This document shows positions 10,593 through 20,327 of a stretch of DNA of 39,091 nt, in pieces. Each line of letters opens with the position of its first letter. Positions within the stretch are counted from its first letter, which is position 1. The DNA comes from Cyclobacteriaceae bacterium (GTDB lineage Bacteria > Bacteroidota > Bacteroidia > Cytophagales > Cyclobacteriaceae), in contig JAMOMJ010000236.1 of assembly GCA_027067135.1 (NCBI GenBank), positions 1 through 39,091 on the forward strand. Direction: 5' to 3'. Position numbers and translations under genes: made by a program. The notes under the pieces were generated by a model that made no database searches, was not told the origin of the DNA, and worked only from the letters and a program-made list of their open reading frames with translations.

Positions 10593-11279
10593 ATGTACCA
10601 ACTTATGGGTGATAAAAGTAGTGTGTTTGATATGATCGGTCCAATAATGATTGGGCCTAGTAGCTCGCATACTGCAGGAGTGGTAAAAATAGGTCGTGCA
10701 GCTGTTGGTTTATTAGGCAGTATTCCCCTTAAAGCAGAAATTACGTTTTATAATTCGTTTGCCAGAACCTACGAAGGCCACGGAAGCGATCGTGCCATCA
10801 TCGCAGGATTATTAAACTTTAAAACTGATGATGAACGAATTAAAACGTCTTTTGATGTGGCCAAAGCGCAAGGTTTGTCTTATTCTTTTCGTTCTGTAGG
10901 TAACGCCAGTACCTTTCATCCTAATACGGTAAGTATTAAAGTATTTTCGAAAGAAAGAAATTGTACACTTATTGGAGAAAGTAAAGGCGGAGGCGTAATA
11001 AATATTGTAGAAGTAGATGAGTTTAAAGCAGGTTTCTCAACTTCATTAGTAACACTTCTGATAAAAGCACATGATATTAAAGGGAGTATCTCTTTTCTAT
11101 CGAATGTAATATCTCAAGATGGATGCAATATTGCAACAATGTCCGTTTCGCGTAAAGGCAAAAACGATTTGGCCTGCCAAGTATTCGAAATGGACTCAGA
11201 ATTAAAAACAACAACAATTGATTATATCAATAGCCTAGATTGGGTTATTGAAACCGTTTATTTACCAGTAATAGAATAA
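10593..11279 (+). CDS. sdaAB: L-serine ammonia-lyase, iron-sulfur-dependent, beta subunit
   Basis: 'SVFDMIGPIMIGPSSSHTAGVVKIGRAA', 'GHGSDRAIIAGLL', C-terminal ACT-like region. Confidence 0.9.
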   Translation: MYQLMGDKSSVFDMIGPIMIGPSSSHTAGVVKIGRAAVGLLGSIPLKAEITFYNSFARTYEGHGSDRAIIAGLLNFKTDDERIKTSFDVAKAQGLSYSFRSVGNASTFHPNTVSIKVFSKERNCTLIGESKGGGVINIVEVDEFKAGFSTSLVTLLIKAHDIKGSISFLSNVISQDGCNIATMSVSRKGKNDLACQVFEMDSELKTTTIDYINSLDWVIETVYLPVIE

Positions 11280-11289
11280 ATTAACAACT

Positions 11290-12738
11290 ATGTCGAAACT
11301 CAAAACAACACTCGCCCTTCTTACCCTTTTATGGGTTGGAAACTTTACCGCCAGTGCCCAAACCGACTCACTTTGGACACTCCAACGATGCATCGATTAT
11401 GCGCTAGAGCATAACCTATCAGTTCAAAATCAACAGTTAAATGTAAGTTTAAACGAAGTAAACCTTCAACAATCTAAGCTAAACTTAGCACCCTCTGTAA
11501 ATGCAAATGGAGGCTATGGATTAAACTGGGGGTTATCTATTAACCCTGTAACAAACATTGCTCAACAACTGCAGCAATCTAACGGTAATGCAAGCCTTAG
11601 TGCAAGTTGGACAATCTTTAGTGGAGGAAGGAATCTGAGAACCATCCGCCAAAACAAAGCACTTTTAGAAAATGGGGAAAATGATTTAGAAAAAACGAAA
11701 AACGATGTGATTCTTTCCTTAATTACGTTTTATACTAATGTTATTTTTAATCAAGAGCTCTTAAATAATGCACAGAAACAATATAATTCTACTAAATCGC
11801 AACTTGATCGCACCCAAAAGCAAGTTGCAGCAGGTTCATTACCAAAATCTGCCGAGTTAGATTTAGTTGCACAATTAGCTAGTAATGAACTAAATGTAAT
11901 TAATGCGGAGAACAACCTTCAGATTTCATTATTGCAATTAAAACAATCAATGCTATTGCCAGGGAGTGCTAACTTAGGGGTTGTTATTCCAGAAATAGAA
12001 TTGGATAGTAGTATGTTGGCAAATATTAATGCCCAGCGCATCTATAAAGAAGCAGAACAAACCATGCCTGAAATTAGAAGTGCAGATGGGCAAGTTGCCG
12101 CTGCCGAAATTGGCATTGATGTGGCCAAAGGTAATTATTACCCTAGTCTGAGATTAAATGCAGGCGTAAGGACAAATTACTCCTCTATTATTGCTGACAG
12201 AGGACGTTTTGAAGGGACTGGTATTTTTACCGATGTACCCATTGGATTTGTTGGAACCTCTAGTGGAGGAACACCTGTAGTTACACCTGTTGAAAATAGA
12301 AACTCATTAGAATATCCCACAGGCCAGCAATTATCTGATAACTTCGGGCAATTTGTGAGCTTAAACTTAACCATTCCAATTTTTAATAATTACCAAGCGA
12401 ATGCCGGAGTACAGCGAGCAAAAATTACTAGAGAACGAGCATTAGTTCAAGCTCAACAAGCAAGGCAAGCACTAAGACAAACCATTGAAACTGCCAGTAA
12501 TGATGCGTTGAGTGCGGCCAAATCGTATGTGAGCTCTTTTAAAAGGGTGGAAGCCCAAGAAGAATCGTTTAGAGCAACTGAACAAAGATTTCAGAATGGG
12601 GCTGCTAATTATACAGAGTATCAAATAGCCGAAAACAACCTGTTTCAATCAAAGTCAGATTTATTAAGAGCTAAGTATAGCTTCATTTTTAGATTAAAAA
12701 TACTTGAATTTTATCAAGGAAAACCAATTGAATTATAA
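11290..12738 (+). CDS. TolC-family outer-membrane efflux protein
   Basis: Signal peptide; 'LQRCIDYALEHNLSVQNQQLNVSLNEVNLQQSKLNLAPSVNANGGYG' and repeated coiled-coil organisation of the OEP family. Confidence 0.92.
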   Translation: MSKLKTTLALLTLLWVGNFTASAQTDSLWTLQRCIDYALEHNLSVQNQQLNVSLNEVNLQQSKLNLAPSVNANGGYGLNWGLSINPVTNIAQQLQQSNGNASLSASWTIFSGGRNLRTIRQNKALLENGENDLEKTKNDVILSLITFYTNVIFNQELLNNAQKQYNSTKSQLDRTQKQVAAGSLPKSAELDLVAQLASNELNVINAENNLQISLLQLKQSMLLPGSANLGVVIPEIELDSSMLANINAQRIYKEAEQTMPEIRSADGQVAAAEIGIDVAKGNYYPSLRLNAGVRTNYSSIIADRGRFEGTGIFTDVPIGFVGTSSGGTPVVTPVENRNSLEYPTGQQLSDNFGQFVSLNLTIPIFNNYQANAGVQRAKITRERALVQAQQARQALRQTIETASNDALSAAKSYVSSFKRVEAQEESFRATEQRFQNGAANYTEYQIAENNLFQSKSDLLRAKYSFIFRLKILEFYQGKPIEL

Positions 12739-12752
12739 CCAATAACCGAATT

Positions 12753-14120
12753 ATGGCTAAGCAGAAGAAGAAATCTAATAAAATAATATATATACTACTT
12801 GGTGTATTGGTTTTATTAATAGTACTCGTAATTATACTCAAAAAATCGAGTAAGAAAGAAATAGAGGTTACGATAAGCACTCCTAAAACACTTACGATTG
12901 TAGAAAAAATAAGTGCTTCGGGTATGGTTCAACCAGTAAACGAAGTAAAACTTAGCCCTGATGTAGCTGGCGAAATTATTGAATTACATGTAGAAGAGAG
13001 TGATTCAGTTACCAAAGATCAACTATTAGTAAAAATCAGACCCGATAATTACATTTCATTTGTTCAAAGGGCTGAAGCCAGCTTAAATCAGCAAAAAGCC
13101 AATTTACTTTCTACCAAGGCAAGCTTGGCAAGAACAGAAGCCACTTTTGAAAGAGCCAAACTTGATTATGAGCGAAATAAAAAACTGTATGAGCAAAATG
13201 TAATTTCTACTTCTGATTGGGAGCTTTCTAAGCAAAATTTTAAAATTGCCCAAAACGATCTCGAATCTGCAAAAGCTTCGGTACAAGCCTCAAAATACGT
13301 GGTTAAAAGTAGTAAAGCTGCTTTGGAAGATGCCCAAGAAAATTTACGTAAAACATCGGTTCTTTCTCCTATTAGTGGTACAGTTTCTAAACTAGATGTT
13401 AAAGAAGGAGAACGTGTTGTGGGTACTTCTCAGTTTGCAGGTACCGAAATGCTTCGTATTGCTGATTTAAACAATATGGAAGTTCGTGTTGATGTAAACG
13501 AGAATGATATTATTAGAATTAGCATTGGCGATACTTCCATTATTGATGTAGATGCTTATACGCACCTAGGCAAAAAGTTTAAAGGGGTTGTTACTCAAAT
13601 AGCCAATACAGCAAAAAGTAAAGCGTCTGCAGATGCTGTTACTGAGTTTGAAGTTAAAATTAAGGTGCTTCCCTCTTCTTATGCTGACCTTCAAGCAGAA
13701 GGGAATAAACATCCTTTTAAACCAGGAATGACAGCGAGCGTTGATATTATTACCAAAACAAAGGCTAATATTAGAACGGTTCCATTGGCCGCTGTAACAG
13801 TTAGAACTGAAAGTGAATTAGAAGATTCGAATTCTGATGACGATGAAGCTAACTCTAATAGAGATAGTAAAAAGAAAGATTCTAAATCAAACGAAGAGGA
13901 GAAAAAGATCGAATTGATTTTTGTAAGCGATAATGGTGTTGCCAAAGTTGTAAAAGTGGAAACAGGAATTAGCGATTATGAAAATATAGAAATCATAAGT
14001 GAATTAAGCGATTCTGCTCAAGTTATTACAGGTCCTTTTATAGCTGTTTCTAAACGACTTAAAGAGGGAGATTTAGTGAAAGAAGATAAAAAAAAGAAGA
14101 GTAAAAAAAGGAAAAAGTAG
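12753..14120 (+). CDS. Periplasmic adaptor (HlyD/MacA-type membrane fusion protein)
   Basis: N-terminal TM; 'ISASGMVQPVNEVKLSPDVAGEIIELHVEESDSVTKDQLLVKI'; coiled-coil; 'VLSPISGTVSKLDVKEGERV'; acidic/basic low-complexity insert near the C-terminus. Confidence 0.9.
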   Translation: MAKQKKKSNKIIYILLGVLVLLIVLVIILKKSSKKEIEVTISTPKTLTIVEKISASGMVQPVNEVKLSPDVAGEIIELHVEESDSVTKDQLLVKIRPDNYISFVQRAEASLNQQKANLLSTKASLARTEATFERAKLDYERNKKLYEQNVISTSDWELSKQNFKIAQNDLESAKASVQASKYVVKSSKAALEDAQENLRKTSVLSPISGTVSKLDVKEGERVVGTSQFAGTEMLRIADLNNMEVRVDVNENDIIRISIGDTSIIDVDAYTHLGKKFKGVVTQIANTAKSKASADAVTEFEVKIKVLPSSYADLQAEGNKHPFKPGMTASVDIITKTKANIRTVPLAAVTVRTESELEDSNSDDDEANSNRDSKKKDSKSNEEEKKIELIFVSDNGVAKVVKVETGISDYENIEIISELSDSAQVITGPFIAVSKRLKEGDLVKEDKKKKSKKRKK

Positions 14121-14832
14121 CCCGAAATATATTACTCTGCATTTATTAAAACTATTCAAAATGTGTATGAATAGTTCAGGTTAGAGGTAACGTTCAAGCC
14201 TCATTCTCGTCATTCCTGCGCTAGGTTAGAAATTCGTAAGTAGGGCTAAGTTATATAATTGTAAAATTTTGTACCTCAACAATTTCATATTGATATACTT
14301 AATTCCCTCATCCAAGGTTTTGTGTCTTCACAAACCTTTATTCAACACTATATTGGGCAGTGAAGACACAGCCCAAGGCGAACAAGCGGACTTTATGGAC
14401 AGGCTCTATTTAGGTGTCTTTAGTTAGTTTTCAACAATCGGAAAAATTTATGAGTTATCCACCAAAAAAAGTTTGGATACATCAAAATCGAAAAAGTTAT
14501 TTTAAACTCGGTCTGACTGCCGTCTGACCTCGCTTGCATAGGTCGGACGATAGTCAGACTTTTGTTGTAATTCACAAAGAATATAATACAAAAAAATGGG
14601 GAGATTAAATTTTAGAATTGTCGGGGTTAACCCTGCCATAAATACCTGACAATCAATTGCTATAAATTGTTCGCATCATTACTTATTCCAAACTCATGAA
14701 TAATCCGGGTTAATTTGAGGGTTTCCCTTTTTTAGTGAACACTAGTATTAATCAGATTCAGGTTATTAAGTTTTACTAAATAAATATTCAATTGTAATTT
14801 TATGGCATGGTACTTGTGTAACTCTAATCATA

Positions 14833-17706
14833 ATGAAATTACTTAACCTCATACTTACAATAATCAGTTTGTTTACACCCTTAATTGTTAATGGGCAAAC
14901 CCGATTGGTTATTGATCCACAGGCTCATAATGGTATTGTAAACGATATGGCTTTTACGAGCGATGGTATGTACCTTATTTCTGTTTCTGATGATAAAACA
15001 ATACGTATTTGGGATGTAAAAAGTGGTGTATTAGATAGAACCATAAGAAGTTTTGCAGGCAAAGGGCCTGAGGGTGCCATATACTCGTTGGCACTTTCTC
15101 CGGATGATAGATACTTAGCAATTGGAGGTTATTTTTCTGAAAATGAGATTCGCATTATTGATCTTGAAAAAGAGTCGAAACTTATTCTTTTAAAAGGGCA
15201 TACTAATGTAGTTACTAGCCTTGAGTTTTCTAAAGACGGATTGCAACTTGCAAGTGCTGATGCCACAGGAAATATTCGTTTATGGGATATTAATTTTTCA
15301 AATGGAGCTTTAATTGGAAACCCGAAAAGTTTATTATCCGGGCATCAAGCCCAAGTGTATGATATTTCGTTTGCCCCAAATGGCAAACAATTGGTTTCAG
15401 CATCTTACGATGGCACCCTTAGACTATGGAATTTAGAAGAGGCAGGCGAGCCAATAATAATGCGGATGCATATAGATAAAGTTCAAGCCTGCGCTTTTTC
15501 ATCTGATGGTAATTGGATAGTTTCCGGAGGAAATAAAGGGAAGGCGATTCTTTGGGATAGCGAAGGTACATTTAGTAAATACCTTGCCTCTATTGATGAG
15601 GCCATAAATGATATAAAAATATTGGGGGATGAAGTAATTGTATCTGGTTCGAAAGGATTTAGATATTCATTAAGTTCAGGAGCATATAAAGGTCAATTAA
15701 TGATGCCGTTTTCTGAAATTTCTGTATCGGCTATTTCTAACACAAAAGTAGCTGCCTTGGCCGGAGGGCCACAAGGTTCTGTTATAATCTATGACCTAGT
15801 TTCTAACGACCCATTAAAGTCTTTTAGAAATAGGTCTCAAAAAATTAAACAAATTGGAATAACTAACGATGCTAGCATCGTATTCAAAACAAAAGGAGCT
15901 ATTTTTTCTACCGGAATAAATTTATCGTCCCTTTCTTTTATTTGGGATACAAGTAAAGCAGGAAATATTGTTGAAGAGCGGCACGAAGAAAACGGGTATA
16001 AACTCCAGGCAGTTGACAAATACACACTAAGTACTGGGTTCAGTGGAAAAATAGAAATGAGCCCAAGACTGGATGGAAGGCTTAGGTCGTTTACTATTAT
16101 AGATGAGAAAGCTATAGCTGTTGGTGGTGATTTTTCTTTAAAACTTTATTCAAGAAATGGGGAATTTAAAACGGAGTTAAAAGGGTTTAATAGTGCCATC
16201 ACATCTATTGTAGCTGGTAGTAATAGAATTGCAGCTTTATGTCAGGATCAAACAATTAGAATTTGGAATGCTTCTACTTATGAACTTCTCGCATCGGTAT
16301 ATTTAGCTCCTAAAAATGATTGGATTTGTTGGACACCTCAAGGGTATTACCAAGCTTCGAGTGGAGGGGAAAAGTATATGGGCTGGCAAGTTGATGAAAA
16401 TCCATCAACCCTATCAAAATTTTATAAGAGCAGTGTTTTTGCTTCAAAATTTCATAACGTTGAAATGGTAAAGGCCACAATTGCGTTAGGTAGTTTTGAT
16501 ACAGCCAAAGAAAAAGTGAAGAATTTGGAACAGTATAATGCTAAGTTAACAGAGCAACAGAATTCTAATTCTCCCAAACTTGCCACAAAAGCAATAGAGG
16601 TTATTCGAGATGCTCCTTCTATAGAATGGATTAACCCTGAACTTCAAAATTCAGAGCAAGGAGAATCTAAGATTACCATTAAGGCCAATATTAAATCAAG
16701 CTCCAAAATTAAAATGGTTAAAATTCTAGTTAATGGGCGGCCATCTTCAAACAGCAGGGGGGTAGTTATTCCAAAATTTGTTGGAGAGTATGATATACAG
16801 GTTGAACAGGAATTGTTTTTATCTAGTGACGTGAATGAGGTCAGAATTTTTGTAGCCAATCAGGAGGCAAAAATGGTATCAGAAAAGAGAGTGATAAACC
16901 TTGTTGGCGTGGAGGCAAGAGGGCAAGGCAGGTCGTTAGAGGTTATCAATTATTCTGATCGACCTGATTTATATGTATTAAGCATTGGAATCTCTGATTA
17001 TGCTAATTCTGATTATGACTTAAACTACGCAGATAATGATGCAAAATCCATATCAGAGGTTTTTGCAGAGTTAGGAACCGAAGTATATAAGGATGTTAAC
17101 TCGACTCAATTACTAAATAGTAAAGCCGATAAATACTCAATTTTAAAGGCTTTTGATAACTTATCCCACCAAGTGCAAGCAAAGGATATGGTTGTTATAT
17201 TTATAGCTTCGCACGGTATTAACGAGGAGGGGGAGTTCTTTATTTTGCCTTACGATGCAGACCTTATTCAGGAGCCGGAAAATGTAGTAAGTTGGAAGGA
17301 TCTAACTCAAACATTAAGTGATTTGCCTGCAAATGTTATTATAATGATTGATGCATGTAGAAGTGGGCAGTTAGGTGTTAATTTAACCCAATATGGAGCT
17401 AATAATACCGAAGCTTTGCGCTTTGCTTCAAGCGATGAAAATGGGTTAGTGCTAATGGCTGCATCTACCGGTAGTGAATCTGCATTGGAAACACCTGCTT
17501 GGGGGCATGGAGCATTTACCTTGGCTATTTTAGAAGGAATTGAGAAAGGAAAAGCGGATATAAAACCCGATGGAACTATTTACTTGAGGGAGTTAGATTT
17601 CTATGTTTCGGAGCGAACTATTGAGCTTACTAATAATGTTCAGCACCCTACAACTCAGAAACCAAGCACAATAAGCAGATTATCAATTATTAATTTAAAT
17701 AAATAA
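14833..17706 (+). CDS. Exported WD40-repeat / caspase (peptidase C14) fusion protein
   Basis: Signal peptide MKLLNLILTIISLFTPLIVNG; WD40 motifs (..DKTIRIWD.., ..GNIRLWD.., ..DGTLRLWN..); caspase p20-like 'LYVLSIGISDYANSDYDLNYADNDAKSISEVF', His in 'VIFIASHG' (codon 794), Cys in 'IMIDACRSG' (codon 842). Confidence 0.93.
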   Translation: MKLLNLILTIISLFTPLIVNGQTRLVIDPQAHNGIVNDMAFTSDGMYLISVSDDKTIRIWDVKSGVLDRTIRSFAGKGPEGAIYSLALSPDDRYLAIGGYFSENEIRIIDLEKESKLILLKGHTNVVTSLEFSKDGLQLASADATGNIRLWDINFSNGALIGNPKSLLSGHQAQVYDISFAPNGKQLVSASYDGTLRLWNLEEAGEPIIMRMHIDKVQACAFSSDGNWIVSGGNKGKAILWDSEGTFSKYLASIDEAINDIKILGDEVIVSGSKGFRYSLSSGAYKGQLMMPFSEISVSAISNTKVAALAGGPQGSVIIYDLVSNDPLKSFRNRSQKIKQIGITNDASIVFKTKGAIFSTGINLSSLSFIWDTSKAGNIVEERHEENGYKLQAVDKYTLSTGFSGKIEMSPRLDGRLRSFTIIDEKAIAVGGDFSLKLYSRNGEFKTELKGFNSAITSIVAGSNRIAALCQDQTIRIWNASTYELLASVYLAPKNDWICWTPQGYYQASSGGEKYMGWQVDENPSTLSKFYKSSVFASKFHNVEMVKATIALGSFDTAKEKVKNLEQYNAKLTEQQNSNSPKLATKAIEVIRDAPSIEWINPELQNSEQGESKITIKANIKSSSKIKMVKILVNGRPSSNSRGVVIPKFVGEYDIQVEQELFLSSDVNEVRIFVANQEAKMVSEKRVINLVGVEARGQGRSLEVINYSDRPDLYVLSIGISDYANSDYDLNYADNDAKSISEVFAELGTEVYKDVNSTQLLNSKADKYSILKAFDNLSHQVQAKDMVVIFIASHGINEEGEFFILPYDADLIQEPENVVSWKDLTQTLSDLPANVIIMIDACRSGQLGVNLTQYGANNTEALRFASSDENGLVLMAASTGSESALETPAWGHGAFTLAILEGIEKGKADIKPDGTIYLRELDFYVSERTIELTNNVQHPTTQKPSTISRLSIINLNK

Positions 17707-17734
17707 TGTACTTTTAAACGTAAACTAATAAATT

Positions 17735-18397
17735 ATGAAACTAATAAAATCGTTAACACTCGCATTCGCAATTGTTTTTGCTTTTAGCACATTAACTGTT
17801 GCCCAGACTAAAGCTGCAAAAAAAGCTGGCAAAAAAGAAATTAAGAAAAAGCCAGTTAAAGAAGCTAAAAAAGAGGCTAAGTCGTTTAAAAAACAAGGGT
17901 ATCATGTTTCTCCAGGAGCTTTACCAATGGGGAAGCAAATTGAAACTGCTTGGATTCGCCAATATGAAACAACTGAAGATGGATACCCTTTATATATTGT
18001 AGCTTCAGGTAATTCAGTTGCAAACACTCAAACAGCTGCTAAGTTGCAAGCAACAGAAGTAGCTAAATTAGAACTTGCAGGATCTATTTCAACTCAAGTG
18101 GCAGCACTTATTGAAACCAGTATTGCTAACCAGCAATTTAATGCCGAGGAGGCCGCTTCGGTAACTAAAACAGTAGCAGCAGCTAAAAACATTATTGCTC
18201 AAGAGTTGGGTAGAACCTTACCCCTATTTGAGATTTACAGAACACTTGATAATAAAAATGTAGAAGTGTTTGTAAGAATGGCCTACAATTCTGAAAAAGC
18301 AATGGCTGTAGCCCAAAAAGCGATATCTAAAAAATTAGAAGAAGAAACAGATATTGCTCACGACAAACTTGAGAAACTAATGAAATGGGATAACTAA
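17735..18397 (+). CDS. LPP20-like exported protein
   Basis: Signal peptide (FAFSTLTVAQ); Lys-rich linker; 'YIVASGNSVANTQTAAKLQATEVAKLELAGSISTQVAALIE' resembles LPP20-type proteins. Confidence 0.6.
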   Translation: MKLIKSLTLAFAIVFAFSTLTVAQTKAAKKAGKKEIKKKPVKEAKKEAKSFKKQGYHVSPGALPMGKQIETAWIRQYETTEDGYPLYIVASGNSVANTQTAAKLQATEVAKLELAGSISTQVAALIETSIANQQFNAEEAASVTKTVAAAKNIIAQELGRTLPLFEIYRTLDNKNVEVFVRMAYNSEKAMAVAQKAISKKLEEETDIAHDKLEKLMKWDN

Positions 18398-18488
18398 AAT
18401 ATATCTGAAAAGATATGTTTTATGCCGAGCTTAGTTTGGCATTTCTTAATACATTAGCCGTAATGGCAATTTTAGAATATTAACTGTG

Positions 18489-18518
18489 AAAGGTTGGTTT
18501 AATTGCGAACCAACCTTT
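18489..18518 (+). terminator. Candidate intrinsic terminator/attenuator between the two LPP20-like genes
   Basis: AAAGGTTGGTT-taattgcg-AACCAACCTTT, perfect 11-bp stem, then CTTTG; overlaps the first codons of the computed ORF starting at 18486. Confidence 0.65.
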
Positions 18519-18533
18519 CTTTGTATTTATGTT

Positions 18534-20324
18534 ATGAGAAAACAACTATTACTAATTGTATTTGTATGTTTTAATATTGGGGCTTGGTCGCAAAAAGATG
18601 CTCCTTTCTGGCTCGATCCTTACCAAAGAGAATCGAAATACCCGGCAGACCAATATTTGGTGGGTCTTAGTTCTGAGTTAGTGGGCAAAAAGCAAAGTCT
18701 GTCAAATATCTATAAACAGCTAAATCAAACTTCTCGTAATCAAATTATTGAGTCGGTTCATGTAAATGTGAAATCGGAAACCGTAATGAATATTTCTATT
18801 GTAAATACGGAATCTACACAGTTATTGGATCAAAATTCTGTTTCTATTTCTAAAGCTGAGTTGGTAGGGCTCAAATTTGAAAATTATTATTATAAAAAGA
18901 AGAAAACGGCATTTTCGTTTTCGTATGTTAAAATTCAAGACATTATTGAGTTTAACCTTGATATAATAAAAGTAAATACAGCAGCCATTGAAAAAAATGT
19001 AGGTATAGCAAATACTAGCATAGCAAATGGTAATAAGGAAAAAGCCATTGATTTATTATTCGAAAGTCAGGTGAAACTGAAAGAGATAAACAAGGCTGCG
19101 GTAATGTTAATGGCATTAGACCAAGACGATCAACTTGACTTTAATAAAATTGGGCAAATGAAATTAGACATAGCCCAAGGTACGGATGACTTTTTTAATA
19201 AAGGAACACTAAATGTGCAGGAGTTGGCTTCGTTTTATGCCTATGGCTTGCAACTTCAATTAGGCGATGCTGGTATTACGGTTTGCAAAGGAAAAGTTGG
19301 TTTTGAAACATCTGGTAAAGAAAGCAAGTTTTCTGCTGAGTTTACTAATCGTATATTAAATAAGCTAAGTGATTTAGAACTTGTTAAAATAGGAGAGTCC
19401 GGCTATGACTTTACTTTCTCAGGCAGTTTTAATCGTTCAAATGATAACATTGTGTTAGTTTCCAACTTTGTGGATTCAAACGGAAAGGTAAGAGCTACTG
19501 TTAATAATAAGTTTCCATATAACTCTGTTCAGTTTGGAGAACTTACTTTTTTACCTAAAAATTTTCAATACATAAATCACTTGTCCGAAATAAAACTAAT
19601 TCCTGAACAAGAAGCCTATACTATTAAAAAAGTGGAGCTATTTAAAAATCCTATTAAGTTGGCATTACAATTAGAGGGAAACCCATTAATTGATATACCG
19701 GTTCATTTTAAAATACTTCGTAATGATGAGATAGAATATGAAACAAGTATTATTTCAAACAAAAACGGTATAGCTGAATTAGTAATAAATACAGATCAAA
19801 TTAAGCGCAGCGGAGAGCTACTTTTGCATGCTAATGTAGATGTAGCTGATTTGTTAGGTGTGGAAGATAATACTGATTTTATTCGTAAAACATTGAAAGA
19901 GCATCCTTTGCAAGCCAAACAGTTAAAAGTAAAAGTGCTTGCACCTACAGTTTATGTTAGTTCTAAAGAATATGGACTAGGGAAACCTCTTGGTATTACT
20001 ATTCTTGCACCTTCGTTAAAAAATGCACTTATTGAGCTTGATTATAAATTTGTGGAAGAGGCTGAAGGTGCTGATTATTTTATTACGATAGAAGCTGCTA
20101 CAAGAAGTGGGCAAGGTAAACAAGGAGGCATATATTTTTCGTACTTAGATGCCACAGTATCCATGGTTCGAACAGATACTGGTAAAGAAATTTATAAAAG
20201 CTCACTTTCAAGTGTAAAAGGGAGCGGAGCCAATTTTGAGTTAGCAAGTGCTAAAGCATACGAAAAAGCTAAAAAAACAATTGGTAATGATATTTCCTAT
20301 GAGTTAGAATTTAACCAAAAGTAG
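18534..20324 (+). CDS. LPP20-like exported protein (start revised from 18486 to 18534)
   Basis: Signal peptide MRKQLLLIVFVCFNIGAWSQ begins at 18534; mature N-terminus 'DAPFWLDPYQRESKYPADQYLVGLSSE' matches the LPP20-type 'P.W......YP...Y..G' pattern. Confidence 0.7.
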   Translation: MRKQLLLIVFVCFNIGAWSQKDAPFWLDPYQRESKYPADQYLVGLSSELVGKKQSLSNIYKQLNQTSRNQIIESVHVNVKSETVMNISIVNTESTQLLDQNSVSISKAELVGLKFENYYYKKKKTAFSFSYVKIQDIIEFNLDIIKVNTAAIEKNVGIANTSIANGNKEKAIDLLFESQVKLKEINKAAVMLMALDQDDQLDFNKIGQMKLDIAQGTDDFFNKGTLNVQELASFYAYGLQLQLGDAGITVCKGKVGFETSGKESKFSAEFTNRILNKLSDLELVKIGESGYDFTFSGSFNRSNDNIVLVSNFVDSNGKVRATVNNKFPYNSVQFGELTFLPKNFQYINHLSEIKLIPEQEAYTIKKVELFKNPIKLALQLEGNPLIDIPVHFKILRNDEIEYETSIISNKNGIAELVINTDQIKRSGELLLHANVDVADLLGVEDNTDFIRKTLKEHPLQAKQLKVKVLAPTVYVSSKEYGLGKPLGITILAPSLKNALIELDYKFVEEAEGADYFITIEAATRSGQGKQGGIYFSYLDATVSMVRTDTGKEIYKSSLSSVKGSGANFELASAKAYEKAKKTIGNDISYELEFNQK

Positions 20325-20327
20325 GAA

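Noticed and set aside
10593-11279. Serine dehydratase beta subunit without adjacent alpha subunit as an orphan
   Set aside because: Subunit genes are frequently unlinked; the rest of the genome is not visible
14596-14650. Small ORF MGRLNFRIVGVNPAINT in the caspase upstream gap
   Set aside because: 17 codons, no ribosome-binding or conservation evidence
17799-18002. 67-aa + strand ORF inside the 17735 gene
   Set aside because: Alternate-frame reading of a Lys-rich (AAA/AAG) region; overlaps a better CDS with a signal peptide
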